From Candidatus Bathyarchaeota archaeon (GTDB taxonomy: Archaea > Thermoproteota > Bathyarchaeia > Bathyarchaeales > Bathycorpusculaceae): a stretch of DNA of 63,904 bases. The translations under genes were made by a program, and so were the position numbers. Below, piece by piece: positions 7,806-17,895 of this stretch. Where the stretch lies: assembly GCA_022865885.1 (NCBI GenBank), contig JALHSQ010000031.1, positions 1-63,904 of the forward strand, read 5' to 3'. The first letter of the stretch is position 1. Each line of letters opens with the position of its first letter. The notes beneath the pieces are model-generated. The model saw nothing but the letters and a program-made list of their open reading frames with translations, was not told the DNA's origin and ran no database searches.

Positions 7806-9488
7806 ATGTTTGATAAGGAGAAAATCAAGGAAATAAAGCTGGAGCACGAACGTTGGGAACAAACCACGTTGCCAAATTGGCTGAAGCAAAGTCATGAAAG
7901 AAAGAACGAGTTCCGAAACCACTCAGGCATGCAAATAAGACGCCTCTACACGCCAGAAGACATCAAATCAATGGACTACGTTCATGACCTAGGCTTCCCA
8001 GGAGAATACCCATTCATCCGCGGCGTACATGCAACAATGTACCGAGGCAGACTGTGGACAATGAGAATGTTCTCAGGATTCGGAACAGCAGCACACACAA
8101 ATCAACGCTTCAAATACTTGCTAAAAGAAGGTGAATCAGGGCTCAGCACCGCATTCGACTACCCAACAATCATGGGCTACGACTCAGATCACCCAATGGC
8201 AAAAGGAGAAGTAGGCATCTGCGGAGTCGCCATATCATCATTGCGAGACACGGAAACCCTGTTCAACGGCATACCCTTAGACCAAGTCACGACTTCCATG
8301 ACCATTAACGTTCCTGCACCTGCGCTGCTTGCCATGTACATAGCAGTCGGCGACAAACAAGGCATACCCAGAGAGAAGCTTGGTGGCACAACACAAAACG
8401 ACAACCTAAAGGAATTCTTCGCCCAAAAACTGTGCATCTTCCCACCGAAACCCTCCGTAAAACTCACAACCGACGTAATAGAGTACTGTGCCAGACACCT
8501 GCAACGATGGAACCCTGTGAGCATAAGTGGTTACCACATAAGAGAAGCAGGCGCGAACGCCGTTCAAGAACTAGCATTCACGCTGTACGATGGAATAAGC
8601 TACGTTGAATCCACCCTCAAAAGAGGACTGAAGGTTGATGACTTCGCCCATCGCTTATCATTCTTCTTCGCATCCCACAACGACTTCTTCGAGGAAATAG
8701 CCAAGTTCCGAGCAGCCAGAAGAATATGGGCGAAAGTAATGAAAGAGAGATTCCATGCTAGGAATCCAAGATCTATGTGGATGCGCATGCACATCCAGAC
8801 CTCGGGATGCACGCTGACACCTCAGCAACCATTAAACAACGTGACACGAACAACAATTCAAGCTCTGGCAGCAGTGTTGGGAGGAACCCAATCACTTCAC
8901 ACGAATTCCTTCGACGAAGCCTTATGCTTACCGACAGAGTATGCTGTGAGAGTCGCATTGCGCACACAACAAATAATAGCCCATGAGAGCGGTGTGACAA
9001 ACACAGTTGACCCGATGTCAGGCTCATACTACATAGAAGCCTTAACCAACGAAATGGAGGAAAAAGCAATGGATTATATCCACAGAGTAGATGACATGGG
9101 CGGAGCGATTGTGGCTATTGAAAAGGGCTTCTTCCAGAAGGAAATCGCTGACAGCGCCTACAAGTACCAGAAAGAAACCGATGAGAAGAAACGAACAATC
9201 GTTGGCGTAAACGATTTCACCATAGAAGAGAAAGAATGCCCAATAGACATCTTGCGCATCGACCCTAAGACTGAAGAAGAGCAAGTTGCCAGTCTGCAAA
9301 AACTAAAAAGGGAGAGGGACAACAGAAAGGTGAAAGAGGCTCTCGAAAAACTCCACTATTCAGCAGAAAAAGATGAGAACCTCATGCCCACAATAATCAA
9401 CGCAGTCAAAGCCTATGCAACAATAGGCGAAATAACCGAAGTACTACGCCAAGTTTACGGAGAATACAAAGAGCTCATAATCGTTTAA
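7806..9488 (+). CDS. B12-dependent acyl-CoA mutase, large subunit (isobutyryl-CoA mutase-like)
   Basis: Catalytic TIM-barrel subunit of a coenzyme-B12 acyl-CoA mutase that rearranges the carbon skeleton of acyl-CoAs. The family is unmistakable ([52 protein letters not shown]). Numbering happens to coincide with Propionibacterium methylmalonyl-CoA mutase, and Tyr243 and His244 are kept. The two residues that grip the methylmalonyl carboxylate, Tyr89 and Arg207, are Phe89 and Gln207 here, the pair diagnostic of isobutyryl-CoA mutase. Methylmalonyl-CoA is therefore an unlikely substrate; interconversion of isobutyryl- and butyryl-CoA, or a related branched acyl-CoA, is more likely. The B12-binding domain is separate (next gene, 13 bases on). 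First gene of a four-gene operon. Confidence 0.93.
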   Translation: MFDKEKIKEIKLEHERWEQTTLPNWLKQSHERKNEFRNHSGMQIRRLYTPEDIKSMDYVHDLGFPGEYPFIRGVHATMYRGRLWTMRMFSGFGTAAHTNQRFKYLLKEGESGLSTAFDYPTIMGYDSDHPMAKGEVGICGVAISSLRDTETLFNGIPLDQVTTSMTINVPAPALLAMYIAVGDKQGIPREKLGGTTQNDNLKEFFAQKLCIFPPKPSVKLTTDVIEYCARHLQRWNPVSISGYHIREAGANAVQELAFTLYDGISYVESTLKRGLKVDDFAHRLSFFFASHNDFFEEIAKFRAARRIWAKVMKERFHARNPRSMWMRMHIQTSGCTLTPQQPLNNVTRTTIQALAAVLGGTQSLHTNSFDEALCLPTEYAVRVALRTQQIIAHESGVTNTVDPMSGSYYIEALTNEMEEKAMDYIHRVDDMGGAIVAIEKGFFQKEIADSAYKYQKETDEKKRTIVGVNDFTIEEKECPIDILRIDPKTEEEQVASLQKLKRERDNRKVKEALEKLHYSAEKDENLMPTIINAVKAYATIGEITEVLRQVYGEYKELIIV

Positions 9489-9501
9489 GGGAGGGGAAAA
9501 C

Positions 9502-9909
9502 ATGCAAAGTGCAAGAAAGATCAGAGTACTAATAGCAAAACCAGGACTCGACAGCCACGATAGAGGAGCAAAAGTCGTAGCCCGTGCATTGAGAGACGCT
9601 GGAATGGAAGTCATCTACACGGGCTTAAGACAAACGCCAGAACAGATAGCTGAGACAGCCCTACAGGAAGACGTAGACGTCATAGGACTAAGCATCCTAT
9701 CAGGCGCCCACCAAACACTTTTTCCAAGAGTAATGGACCTCATTAAACAAAAGGGACTAACAGACGTCATGGTTTTCGCAGGTGGAATAATCCCCCAAGA
9801 AGATGTACCAGAACTGAAGAAAATAGGAATCAAAGAGGTTTTTGGACCAGGCACCACGACGGAAACGATAATACGCTACGTGTTTGAGAACGTGCCGAAA
9901 AAAGCCTAA
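9502..9909 (+). CDS. Acyl-CoA mutase small subunit, B12-binding
   Basis: A 135-residue Rossmann-like cobalamin-binding protein. It has the base-off/His-on motif DxHxxG at residues 17-22 (DSHDRG), then the SxL (LSILSGAH) and GG (FAGGIIP) motifs that hold the nucleotide tail of B12. It should pair with the large subunit encoded 13 bases upstream; the split into two polypeptides is usual for archaeal mutases and for isobutyryl-CoA mutases. GGGAGGGG sits just before the ATG. Which acyl-CoA is rearranged is decided by the large subunit, not by this one. Confidence 0.95.
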   Translation: MQSARKIRVLIAKPGLDSHDRGAKVVARALRDAGMEVIYTGLRQTPEQIAETALQEDVDVIGLSILSGAHQTLFPRVMDLIKQKGLTDVMVFAGGIIPQEDVPELKKIGIKEVFGPGTTTETIIRYVFENVPKKA

Positions 9910-9930
9910 GCATCAAGATGTGCTGGCCTT

Positions 9931-10890
9931 TTGACCAAAATTCAAGAGACAGTTCAGGGCATACTTGCGGGAAACCGAAGAACAATAGCTAGAGCAATGA
10001 CCATTGTTGAAAACAACATTAACGGTGCTCACGAAATAGTCGCTCAAATCTATCCCCATACGGGAAGAGCACACATCATAGGTCTAACCGGCCCAGGCGG
10101 CGCCGGAAAAAGCACATTAATCGGGAAAATCGTTCGCGAATACAGAAGGAAAGGCAAAACGGTAGGCGTTGTTGCCGTTGACCCTACCAGTCCATTCACA
10201 GGCGGCGCGTTCCTTGGCGACAGAATTCGCATGCAGGAATTGAGCACTGACGAAGGCGTTTTCATACGCAGTATGGCATCGCGGAACTATCCTGGAGGAT
10301 TAGCTAGAACAACCAAAGACGTTGTCAAGATACTGGACGCTGCAGGCAAGGAAATAGTTCTCGTTGAAACCGTAGGCGCTGGACAATCCGAAGTGGAAGT
10401 AATCAAGGTGGCGCAGACAATAGTCGTCGTATTTGCACCCGGTCTAGGAGACGAAATCCAAGCAATAAAAGCGGGAATGATGGAAATAGCGGACATTTTC
10501 GTGGTAAACAAGGCTGACCGTGAAAATGCCGACAAAACTGTGATGGACATTCAAGCGATACTTCAATTGAACGACAAAGAGAATATGTGGAAGCCGCCAA
10601 TAATGAAAACGATCGCTCTCACTGGCGACGGAATCCCACAACTTGTCGAGAAGATGGAGGAACACAAGTGCTTCCTCGGAGGCAACGTGGAATGCAAACG
10701 GAATCTACAGAAAAACGTGGCTGAAGAGGAACTCGCCGAGGCGATAAAACAGGAAACAGCAAACTCGATAATAGAAGACCTGAGAAAAGAAGGAAAGCTC
10801 GAAGAGCTACTTGAAAGGATTCTGAAAAAAGAGATAGATCCGTCTTCTGCTGCCGAAGAACTCCTGAGAGGCAGAATGAGAAGGCACTGA
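9931..10890 (+). CDS. MeaB/ArgK-type G-protein chaperone of the B12 mutase
   Basis: GTPase of the SIMIBI class that gates loading of adenosylcobalamin onto the mutase and removes damaged cofactor. Walker A is GPGGAGKST at 54-62. The switch region VDPTSPFTGGAFLGDRIRM and the VETVGAGQSE block are typical of MeaB, and NKAD gives guanine specificity. The start is a TTG at 9931, 21 bases after the B12-binding subunit gene; the sequence from there aligns with the family N terminus. The C-terminal dimerisation helices (LEELLERILKKEIDP) are present, so it is full length at 319 residues. Its place between the mutase and the adenosyltransferase supports a role in cofactor delivery. Confidence 0.94.
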   Translation: MTKIQETVQGILAGNRRTIARAMTIVENNINGAHEIVAQIYPHTGRAHIIGLTGPGGAGKSTLIGKIVREYRRKGKTVGVVAVDPTSPFTGGAFLGDRIRMQELSTDEGVFIRSMASRNYPGGLARTTKDVVKILDAAGKEIVLVETVGAGQSEVEVIKVAQTIVVVFAPGLGDEIQAIKAGMMEIADIFVVNKADRENADKTVMDIQAILQLNDKENMWKPPIMKTIALTGDGIPQLVEKMEEHKCFLGGNVECKRNLQKNVAEEELAEAIKQETANSIIEDLRKEGKLEELLERILKKEIDPSSAAEELLRGRMRRH

Positions 10891-10895
10891 TAAGA

Positions 10896-11426
10896 ATGCC
10901 AAAACTTGAAAAAGGACTCGTTCAGGTGTACACTGGAAACGGAAAAGGAAAAACTTCAGCCGCATTCGGGTTAGCACTCAGGGCAACTGGCCGAGGCCTA
11001 AAGGTTTTCATGATACAATTCATCAAAGGCGGATTCGATTATGGCGAGTTGCACATCATAGACAGACTCCCAAACGTTACGTTGAAAGCCTTCGGAAGAG
11101 GAAAATTCATAACTGCGAAGCCGCCCGAGAAAAAAGACGTCGATCTCGCAAACGAAGGGCTCCAACTGGCCAAAGACATCATTGAAAGCGGGGAGTATGA
11201 CATAGTCATCTTGGACGAGATAAACGTCGCTGTAGACTTGAAGCTAGTAGACCTTGGAGAAGTATTGGATCTGGTGAGGAATAAGCCAAGTCACGTTGAG
11301 CTCGTGTTAACCGGACGCAACGCCCCAGAGCAGCTGATTCAAATTGCGGATCTTGTCACTGAAATGAAAGAAGTTAAGCATCCCTTCAATAAAGGGTATC
11401 AGTCGCGGAAAGGGATTGAATACTAG
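10896..11426 (+). CDS. Cob(I)alamin adenosyltransferase (CobA/BtuR type)
   Basis: Transfers the adenosyl group of ATP to cob(I)alamin, making the cofactor used by the mutase. The family P-loop GNGKGKTS is at residues 14-21, followed by the AAFGLALRATGRGLKV helix and strand, FIKGG, and VILDEIN; the C-terminal HPFNKGYQSRKGIEY is characteristic of CobA. The ATG is five bases after the MeaB stop. This completes a compact operon of mutase, B12 subunit, chaperone and cofactor synthesis. No methylmalonyl-CoA epimerase gene is present, which agrees with a substrate other than methylmalonyl-CoA, though it could be elsewhere. Confidence 0.94.
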   Translation: MPKLEKGLVQVYTGNGKGKTSAAFGLALRATGRGLKVFMIQFIKGGFDYGELHIIDRLPNVTLKAFGRGKFITAKPPEKKDVDLANEGLQLAKDIIESGEYDIVILDEINVAVDLKLVDLGEVLDLVRNKPSHVELVLTGRNAPEQLIQIADLVTEMKEVKHPFNKGYQSRKGIEY

Positions 11427-11451
11427 TTCCATTTCCGAGTTTAGACGTACA

Positions 11452-14064
11452 TTAGTGGTTTGCTTCTATCGTCACAGTCTTTCTGCGGCTCACTACTATG
11501 GCTGAGGACAGTGCACTAATGGCTGCAATCAATGACACAAGCAAGATGACTTCCAACGGAAACGTCCACGTTTGCTGCGGGTTCCTAAACTCAGATATAT
11601 CTGTTTTGATTTGACCTACTCCTTGAACTAGTATCGTCGCGACGTCTCCATCCATGGCTATTATTGTGCCATTCATCAATCCAATTGTCGTTTGGACAGT
11701 CACTGCGGTTTCCTTCACGGCCAAGATATCCAAGAAAATGTTGTCAAGTGTTGCGTTTATGGCCGTCAGGTTAAGCTTCACCGTGTTCAAGTCTGCTTGA
11801 ACCACTGCTATCCCGTCCTTGATCTCAACTACTTGCTTATTCATCAGTGACATTGTGCTACTAACTGAAAAGCATTTGAAAGAAGCTCCCTCGCTTCGCG
11901 TAGTGTCGGTAAGGTAGCTTGCTTCAACAACAAGTGTATATGTACCCGTCTCGTTTTGCGTTAGAGTGTATGGTGACTTGTACAGCCCAACTGCGACTGG
12001 TTCGACTGCCAAGTTTTCAGTTGACCCGTCGGGTTTGTAAAGCATGGCTCCCGTTATGTTTGCGGTGACTGGCTGTCCTTTGAAGGTCGTTTGGATGTAG
12101 TATTCCGCCACCTCACCTATGAAATAGGTTGATCCCACGTCTATCTGAACAACAAGCGGGGTGACATCGGTTACTGTGAAAGCTGTAGACAGGTAGTTTC
12201 CTTCAGCGTCTTGTACTTTCACAGACTGCATACCTGCGGCAGCGTTGGGCACGTTAAAAGTGAAAGTGAAATTTCCGAATTCATCAACGGTTGCGAATCC
12301 CATTAAGACATCATTAAACATTAGCGTTAGCGAAGTCCCAAGCAAGAAGTCTCTTCCCATGGCCGTCACTTTCGCTCCAACAGAATCCGCAGACTTGCTC
12401 AAAGTAAGCATGGTGTGTGCCGATACCGTCGAGGTGACTCTGTTGTTGTCAACTGCCGTCTCTCCATCCACTGGCACTACGTATAGCGTGACGTTGAAGA
12501 ATCCCTCAGATAATGGAGTCCACGAGAGATTAACCGTCACTGCAGCTCCACTAGTCAGATTTCCAATGAAAGCTGAACCTACAAGGCTGCTATTGACTAG
12601 AAGCTCTGCAGTAACGTTATATTCGTCACTTGTACCCGAGTTTAGGACAGTAACGTGAAGAGCTGCAGTGTCTTCCGGTTGGATGTATTTCGGCTTTGTC
12701 CAATCGAGTATTAGCAAGTCATGCTCAGGGGCTACCTGTTCAACAGCTCTTCTTGCATTTATTCGTCCATAGCCGTAGTACTGGTCAAAGCCAGATTCTC
12801 CCAAATCGTCGGCAGTGGATCTCAATCGAGCACTCACCCAATCTCTAGTAGCATCTGGGAATTTGCTCCAAATGAGTGCGGCCACGCCTACAACGTGAGG
12901 ACAAGCCATTGACGTTCCGCCCATATTTGCGTAGTTCATAGCATAACCCAAGTCGTTCATTGTTACGTGGTACGTTGGCATTGTTGAGAGGATGCTGACT
13001 CCCGGTGCGGCTAGTTCAACCCAGTCGCCATAACTCGTGAAATAGGCAGAACTATCGCTTTGGTCCGTCGCAGTGACAGCAATGACCTCCTTATAGGCAG
13101 CGGGATACGTCTTCGTGTTTGATGCACCATTTCCTGCAGAAGCCACTACCAAGACTCCGTGAGCGTAAGCGTATCTGATTGCATCGTGAATCAGGTTGCT
13201 GTCGCCTTCTCCACCCCAACTGTTGCTCAATATCTTCGCGCCGCGATCAACAGCGTCTATGATAGCCTGGGCAAGGTTGTCTTCCTTGCCGGTTCCGTTG
13301 TTGTCAAGACCTTTTTCGGCCAGTATTCTGATTTGGGCAAGACCGGCAATGCCGACATTGTTGTTCAGGGCAGCAGCGATTATGCCCGCGGTATGAGTCC
13401 CATGTCCATGGTCATCCAGAGGATCACCGCCACCGTTAACCCAGTTACCTCCCCCTGCAACGTAATTCGCTGCAAGATCAGGATGGTTGTAATCGATCCC
13501 TGTGTCGATTACAGCTACAAGAACTGACGAATCTCCTACCGTTGTGTTCCATGCATAGTCCGCTCCTATCTTTTGCGGTCCCCATTGGACAGCCCAGTAG
13601 GGATCATTAGGTTCGAATTGCGCTTTGAATTCCATGCGAGGCTCTATGTATCGAGAAAAGCCGCTCACGTGAACTCTTCTAGTAAATGAAAGAGCAACAG
13701 TAGAAGGCAAGTCGGCAACAATAGCGACAGCCTCGCCCCCCATCGAAACCTCATTAACAATTCTGCCTCCAACCTCACCGACCAGACTCGCCAGACCACT
13801 GTAGCTTCCCGGAGAAGTCACGTTTAACCCAACTACAAACTCGCAAGACTCACCATCGAGTGGCGAAAGAGGAACATTTTCAGTAGCCTGACTGAGAACT
13901 GCCTCTTTGCCAAGACTGACATCAGAAACCGCCAAGTCAGGTGCGTGTCTTGCTCCAAGCGACGTAGCAACGACGAATGTGGTTTCAACATTAATCATTG
14001 CACAAACAACAAGCATTACGATTACAATTCTAAAATACTTCAGGGTTCGTGACATATGCAACAT
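11452..14064 (-). CDS. Membrane-anchored subtilisin-like serine protease
   Basis: Secreted S8-family endopeptidase. An N-terminal hydrophobic signal (about residues 11-34) precedes a propeptide. The catalytic triad is complete: Asp187 (VIDTGID), His221 (DHGHGTH) and Ser385 (GGTSMACPH), with Asn312 for the oxyanion hole. After the protease come a CARDB-like domain (about 450-550), two Ig-like domains (to about 735), a heptad-like stalk rich in Asn, Thr and Val (about 737-825) and a C-terminal helix, VILLVSLIAAISALSSAIVV, with a basic tail. The enzyme is thus held on the outer face of the cell membrane. The stalk and tail closely resemble those of the cohesin protein at 40844-42337, linking this protease to the surface cluster. 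It is convergent with the B12 operon. Confidence 0.93.
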   Translation of the reverse strand: MLHMSRTLKYFRIVIVMLVVCAMINVETTFVVATSLGARHAPDLAVSDVSLGKEAVLSQATENVPLSPLDGESCEFVVGLNVTSPGSYSGLASLVGEVGGRIVNEVSMGGEAVAIVADLPSTVALSFTRRVHVSGFSRYIEPRMEFKAQFEPNDPYWAVQWGPQKIGADYAWNTTVGDSSVLVAVIDTGIDYNHPDLAANYVAGGGNWVNGGGDPLDDHGHGTHTAGIIAAALNNNVGIAGLAQIRILAEKGLDNNGTGKEDNLAQAIIDAVDRGAKILSNSWGGEGDSNLIHDAIRYAYAHGVLVVASAGNGASNTKTYPAAYKEVIAVTATDQSDSSAYFTSYGDWVELAAPGVSILSTMPTYHVTMNDLGYAMNYANMGGTSMACPHVVGVAALIWSKFPDATRDWVSARLRSTADDLGESGFDQYYGYGRINARRAVEQVAPEHDLLILDWTKPKYIQPEDTAALHVTVLNSGTSDEYNVTAELLVNSSLVGSAFIGNLTSGAAVTVNLSWTPLSEGFFNVTLYVVPVDGETAVDNNRVTSTVSAHTMLTLSKSADSVGAKVTAMGRDFLLGTSLTLMFNDVLMGFATVDEFGNFTFTFNVPNAAAGMQSVKVQDAEGNYLSTAFTVTDVTPLVVQIDVGSTYFIGEVAEYYIQTTFKGQPVTANITGAMLYKPDGSTENLAVEPVAVGLYKSPYTLTQNETGTYTLVVEASYLTDTTRSEGASFKCFSVSSTMSLMNKQVVEIKDGIAVVQADLNTVKLNLTAINATLDNIFLDILAVKETAVTVQTTIGLMNGTIIAMDGDVATILVQGVGQIKTDISEFRNPQQTWTFPLEVILLVSLIAAISALSSAIVVSRRKTVTIEANH

Positions 14065-14225
14065 CCATGTGAACTGCTTCAGATCTATAATCTAGCCCAC
14101 TTGCTACGTCAATATAAGAGTTTAGAGAGTCAATGCTTGAGAGGCTCTTTACCCGCCATTTGAACTGCACACACAGAATATTCGTCTACAATGCTGATCT
14201 TCCCATGACGCAGAATCTGCAGTGG

Positions 14226-14912
14226 TTACACGGTGATCAGCGAGTACAATTCCTTTGTCACATACTCCAAGTACTTCTCCTTGTCGGCAAGATTAAAGAC
14301 GGTCACTGAAGCTTCCCGAGTTATTCCCACGACATAGCCATACCCCCTCGACTTCGCAACGACATACCATAAGTCGCCGTGCTTGCCATAGTCTTCGAAA
14401 AGTGACGTGTTTATCAAGTCCGGCCCATAAAGAGAGAGCTTGTTAATGTTCGGAATGTCAACATTGTCGAAGAAAGCTATCTTCGTCTCTTCAGGGTTCT
14501 TCAGATGGAAGCTCTTCAGCGTTTCCGGTGCAATTCTAGCTTCCAACACGCCGCCGATTTTGTCGAAGAGCACCTCACTGAGCTTGTTTGCAATTAAATT
14601 GGCCATGCGTTTCTTCTCGACCACTGTTAGGAAAGTCATTCCGTTATGCTGTGCGAAGCTGAACACTGCTTCAACGGTGCGCGGTAAAGGCGCGACCTTA
14701 CCCCTGTGAAAAACGTGAGTTACGTAATCATGAGAGTAGACGCCTCTCAGCATGTTTTGTTTTGGCGATAGTCCAACAATCTCCGTCAGAAGCGTGAACT
14801 TGCTGTCACCCTCTTCGTACTCTTCTTCGATGCGGTGACCCTCAAGTCTTGAGGCAATCTCTGCTATGGAAAGCGATTCGGAAAGCCGGAAGATTTTGCC
14901 AGCAACAACCAT
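14226..14912 (-). CDS. Conserved-looking protein of unknown function
   Basis: A 228-residue soluble protein beginning MVVAGKIFRLSESLSIAEIA. It has no signal peptide, membrane helix or catalytic motif that I recognise. The mix of alternating beta strands and amphipathic helices (for example FLTVVEKKRMANLIANKLSEVLF, and WYVVAKSRGYGYVVGIT near the C terminus) suggests a compact alpha/beta fold. It is transcribed divergently from the Smc5-like operon, sharing a 188-base intergenic region, so a joint role with that complex is possible but unproven. Confidence 0.7.
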   Translation of the reverse strand: MVVAGKIFRLSESLSIAEIASRLEGHRIEEEYEEGDSKFTLLTEIVGLSPKQNMLRGVYSHDYVTHVFHRGKVAPLPRTVEAVFSFAQHNGMTFLTVVEKKRMANLIANKLSEVLFDKIGGVLEARIAPETLKSFHLKNPEETKIAFFDNVDIPNINKLSLYGPDLINTSLFEDYGKHGDLWYVVAKSRGYGYVVGITREASVTVFNLADKEKYLEYVTKELYSLITV

Positions 14913-15100
14913 ACTTGAACCTCTTCCCTCTAGTTACAATACTCTACTTATGAACCTTGGCATGACAAAACTACATACATCGATGCAATCTGCATGTGAA
15001 AATGACTGGTTTCCCCACGCAGCTTTGACTGAAACCTTGCCTAATTGCTTTAATACGAGAATTCTCACCAATACTACTACTTTCGAGGCAAGAAACCTCA

Positions 15101-17068
15101 ATGCTGATTCAAGAGGTAATACTTGAAAACTTCATGAGTTACGAGTATGCTAGGGTACCCTTTGGATCAGGCGTGAACGTCATCTGCGGACCCAACGGCT
15201 CAGGAAAATCATCGCTTCTGCTCGCAATTTCAGTGGCCTTAGGACAATCTTACACTGAACGATCTAGAAAACTGAGCGATCTGATACGTTGGGGGAAAGA
15301 TCAAGCCCGAATCACACTGATCTTGAACAACAGCAAGAGAGGGGACAACAGACCAGTTCCGAAATACAACAAAGACCAAATCTTCCTCACACGGGTCCTG
15401 CGACGAGACGGCATATACTGGTCAGAACTCGACAACAAAGCGGCCGCGAAAAATGATGTTGACAGACTCTTATCTCGATTTGGCGTAGATCCAGACAACA
15501 TTCTAATCATAATGCATCAAAACATGGTTGAACAATTCACCATTCTTTCGGTGCAAGAAAAACTGCGCATGTTGGAGGCCGCCGTAGGTCTCGAAGCCTA
15601 CCGCGAAAACGTGCTACAAGCACAGAAGAAACTGACACGAACACTAAGCCAAGAAGAATCCATGAGCAAACTCCTGGAATCAGCAGAACAGACACTCAAA
15701 TACTGGAGAGAACAATACGACAAATTCCAAGAGAAGAAACAACTTGTAACCAAACGAAGATTCTTGGAAAGAGAGCTCGCATGGGCTGAAGTTTCAAGAA
15801 GAGAAACCGCTTTCAAAGAATTGGAAACCGATAGAAGAAAGGAAGAGGACACCCTACATCAGATAGAAAGAGAAATAGCAACAGAGAATGCCAACCTGCT
15901 GACCCAGCAAAATCAGCGAAACAAGCTGAAAGACGAATGGAAAACACTATTTGACGAGCGTCTGAGCCTTGAGCGAGAACACGCTGCAAATGAATCGACG
16001 ACTTCTCTATATGAGCAACTACTCAGGGAAACATCAGCGCTGGAAACAAGCAATCAAAATGGTGAGGTTCCGTCTCTTTCTAGGAGCACGCTAAATGACC
16101 ATGCTTTGCCAGCGCAGCTCAAGCTCTTGAAAAGCGGGAACCTCAGAGAACTCATCCAGAACTCCAATCTGCACCGTCCAAAGCTAGATGCCGGAATAGC
16201 TGCAAACCAAGCGAAGACAGGAAGTTTGGAAGAGCAACGTGAGAAAGTTGACAATCAAGTCTTGGACATTCGAATAGGACTAGCACTATTACAGTATAGA
16301 AAAGAAGGCGCTATCGCCAAGATCGGTTCACTAGGAAAGGAATTGAAAAATGCAAAGGGCCGCTTGGACGACGCAATTAGCAAAGCCGAACAGATGGGAC
16401 CCAGAGTCGCAGTCCTCAAAGACACCAGCGAGATTCTCGACGAGATGCGAGTAACAGAAGGACATCTAGCAGCACTCGCCAACATTTCAGAAGACATTGA
16501 ACGAATGTACGAATCCTACTCGAAACTCTATCTGGAACTAAAGGAAAAAGCACAACTAGTCGCAGAAAACCGCGAAAAAGCATTGGAAGAAGTCAAAACA
16601 CGAATGCAAGCATGGCGAACGGTGATACAAAGCCTACTTGACCGCGCAAACTTGGAATACCAAAAAATCCTGACGCAAACCCAAGCCGTAGGCGAAGTAA
16701 GACTCGTGAACGGTCATGACATTGAAGCCGCAGGACTAGAAATACAAGTAGGCTTCAAAGGCGGCAAACCAGTACCACTGGACGGCTATACTCAAAGTGG
16801 TGGAGAAAGAACAACAGCAACAATGAGTTTTCTATTAGCCCTACAACATCACGTGCGCTCACCGTTCCGTGCTGTTGACGAATATGATGTCCACATGGAT
16901 CCGAAAAACCGCGAGCTGATCGCCAAAGTGTTAATCTCAACAGTCAAGGACGCTGACGCCCAATACATCATCATCACACCAAGCCAAATCACCTTTGCAA
17001 AGGAAGAAGTCGGCATAATCACCGTCCAAAACGTTGAAGGAAAATCGATAATCCGAGAGGTCGCTTGA
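15101..17068 (+). CDS. Short SMC-family ATPase, Smc5-like
   Basis: ABC-type ATPase with coiled-coil arms. Walker A is GPNGSGKSS from residue 30, preceded by the SMC/Rad50-type start IQEVILENFMSYEY. A coiled-coil arm runs from about 185 to 290 and returns from about 355 to 540. The signature is QSGGERT (565-571), and the Walker B block is PFRAVDEYDVHMDP, ending in Glu594. The QSGGER signature with PFR-VDE----MDP matches eukaryotic Smc5 better than Smc1-4, Rad50 or RecN. At 655 residues it is far shorter than a classical SMC (about 1100) and has little room for a hinge domain between the arms. First gene of an operon whose third gene resembles the Kite subunits of SMC complexes. A role in DNA loop handling or repair is inferred. 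Confidence 0.85.
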   Translation: MLIQEVILENFMSYEYARVPFGSGVNVICGPNGSGKSSLLLAISVALGQSYTERSRKLSDLIRWGKDQARITLILNNSKRGDNRPVPKYNKDQIFLTRVLRRDGIYWSELDNKAAAKNDVDRLLSRFGVDPDNILIIMHQNMVEQFTILSVQEKLRMLEAAVGLEAYRENVLQAQKKLTRTLSQEESMSKLLESAEQTLKYWREQYDKFQEKKQLVTKRRFLERELAWAEVSRRETAFKELETDRRKEEDTLHQIEREIATENANLLTQQNQRNKLKDEWKTLFDERLSLEREHAANESTTSLYEQLLRETSALETSNQNGEVPSLSRSTLNDHALPAQLKLLKSGNLRELIQNSNLHRPKLDAGIAANQAKTGSLEEQREKVDNQVLDIRIGLALLQYRKEGAIAKIGSLGKELKNAKGRLDDAISKAEQMGPRVAVLKDTSEILDEMRVTEGHLAALANISEDIERMYESYSKLYLELKEKAQLVAENREKALEEVKTRMQAWRTVIQSLLDRANLEYQKILTQTQAVGEVRLVNGHDIEAAGLEIQVGFKGGKPVPLDGYTQSGGERTTATMSFLLALQHHVRSPFRAVDEYDVHMDPKNRELIAKVLISTVKDADAQYIIITPSQITFAKEEVGIITVQNVEGKSIIREVA

Positions 17069-17895
17069 TGCAAACGAAAAGAGATCGAGAGAGAACAGGC
17101 AGAGAAAAACTGCAACGAATAATCGAAACATGCAGGTCTGTCGAAGAACGATCACTGGATCCATTCCTAATAGACATAAACGGAAACATCAACACAGTCA
17201 AAGAATGCTTCCCAGAATGGATAATCCCTGAAGACCTTTGCCTAGACGCCGAAACCCTGCATCATCTGGCATCCGTCATAAAACTCCAGAGCGAATGGGT
17301 CAAGCACCGCTCGACGTCACTCTACACTGATCCATTCCTCTTAGAAGAAAAGCTGGCTCGATTGCCAAAGAACAGACTTGTTGAGATTTTCATGAAAGCT
17401 TGGCACCCAATTATCGAGTTTGAGCAAATCTCGCTTCACAGCCTGAAAGGAGCTATTGAATATTGGAAGAATCTGTTGTCCATGGATGAAAGATGGAAGG
17501 AAAACTCGCCAGCCGAAGTTGGAATAGGCCTTGCCACAAGAGAGGAACTCATTGAACAGAAGATCCTACGGGACAAAGCATTTTCCGAAGAACTAGAGGG
17601 CTTATGGAAAGAGTTGACGAATATCGTTCAACAGAACGGCAAGAACGGCAGAATTCCATATTGGAGTTTTGTCGGGGCAGAAACCTATGACGAGACCGTG
17701 CAAAGAGCATTCATGACCAGTTTCTTGATCACATACGGTTACGCAACGTTGGAGATCTACCCCTTAGAAGAAGAAACATTCATCAAGCCGAACGAAAAAC
17801 TCCAAGCGAAAATCAGCAGTAAGCAACTGGTTTCAATTCCAATAGCTATTTCAGTGGAAGAATGGATGAAATGGAAAAAGGGAAAACAAAATTGA
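17068..17895 (+). CDS. Partner protein of the Smc5-like ATPase, kleisin candidate
   Basis: A 275-residue protein starting at the ATG that overlaps the stop of the ATPase gene (TGATG), so the two are translationally coupled. The protein is mostly helical, with a charged N-terminal helix and a middle section containing several Trp-rich helices. Its last ~75 residues (YDETVQRAFMTSFLITYGYAT, then LEIYPLEEETFIKP) could form a winged helix. In SMC complexes the subunit encoded next to the ATPase is often the kleisin, with a helical N terminus and a winged-helix C terminus, which is why I suggest that role. I do not recognise the family directly, and a second Kite-like subunit is the main alternative. 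Confidence 0.6.
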   Translation: MQTKRDRERTGREKLQRIIETCRSVEERSLDPFLIDINGNINTVKECFPEWIIPEDLCLDAETLHHLASVIKLQSEWVKHRSTSLYTDPFLLEEKLARLPKNRLVEIFMKAWHPIIEFEQISLHSLKGAIEYWKNLLSMDERWKENSPAEVGIGLATREELIEQKILRDKAFSEELEGLWKELTNIVQQNGKNGRIPYWSFVGAETYDETVQRAFMTSFLITYGYATLEIYPLEEETFIKPNEKLQAKISSKQLVSIPIAISVEEWMKWKKGKQN

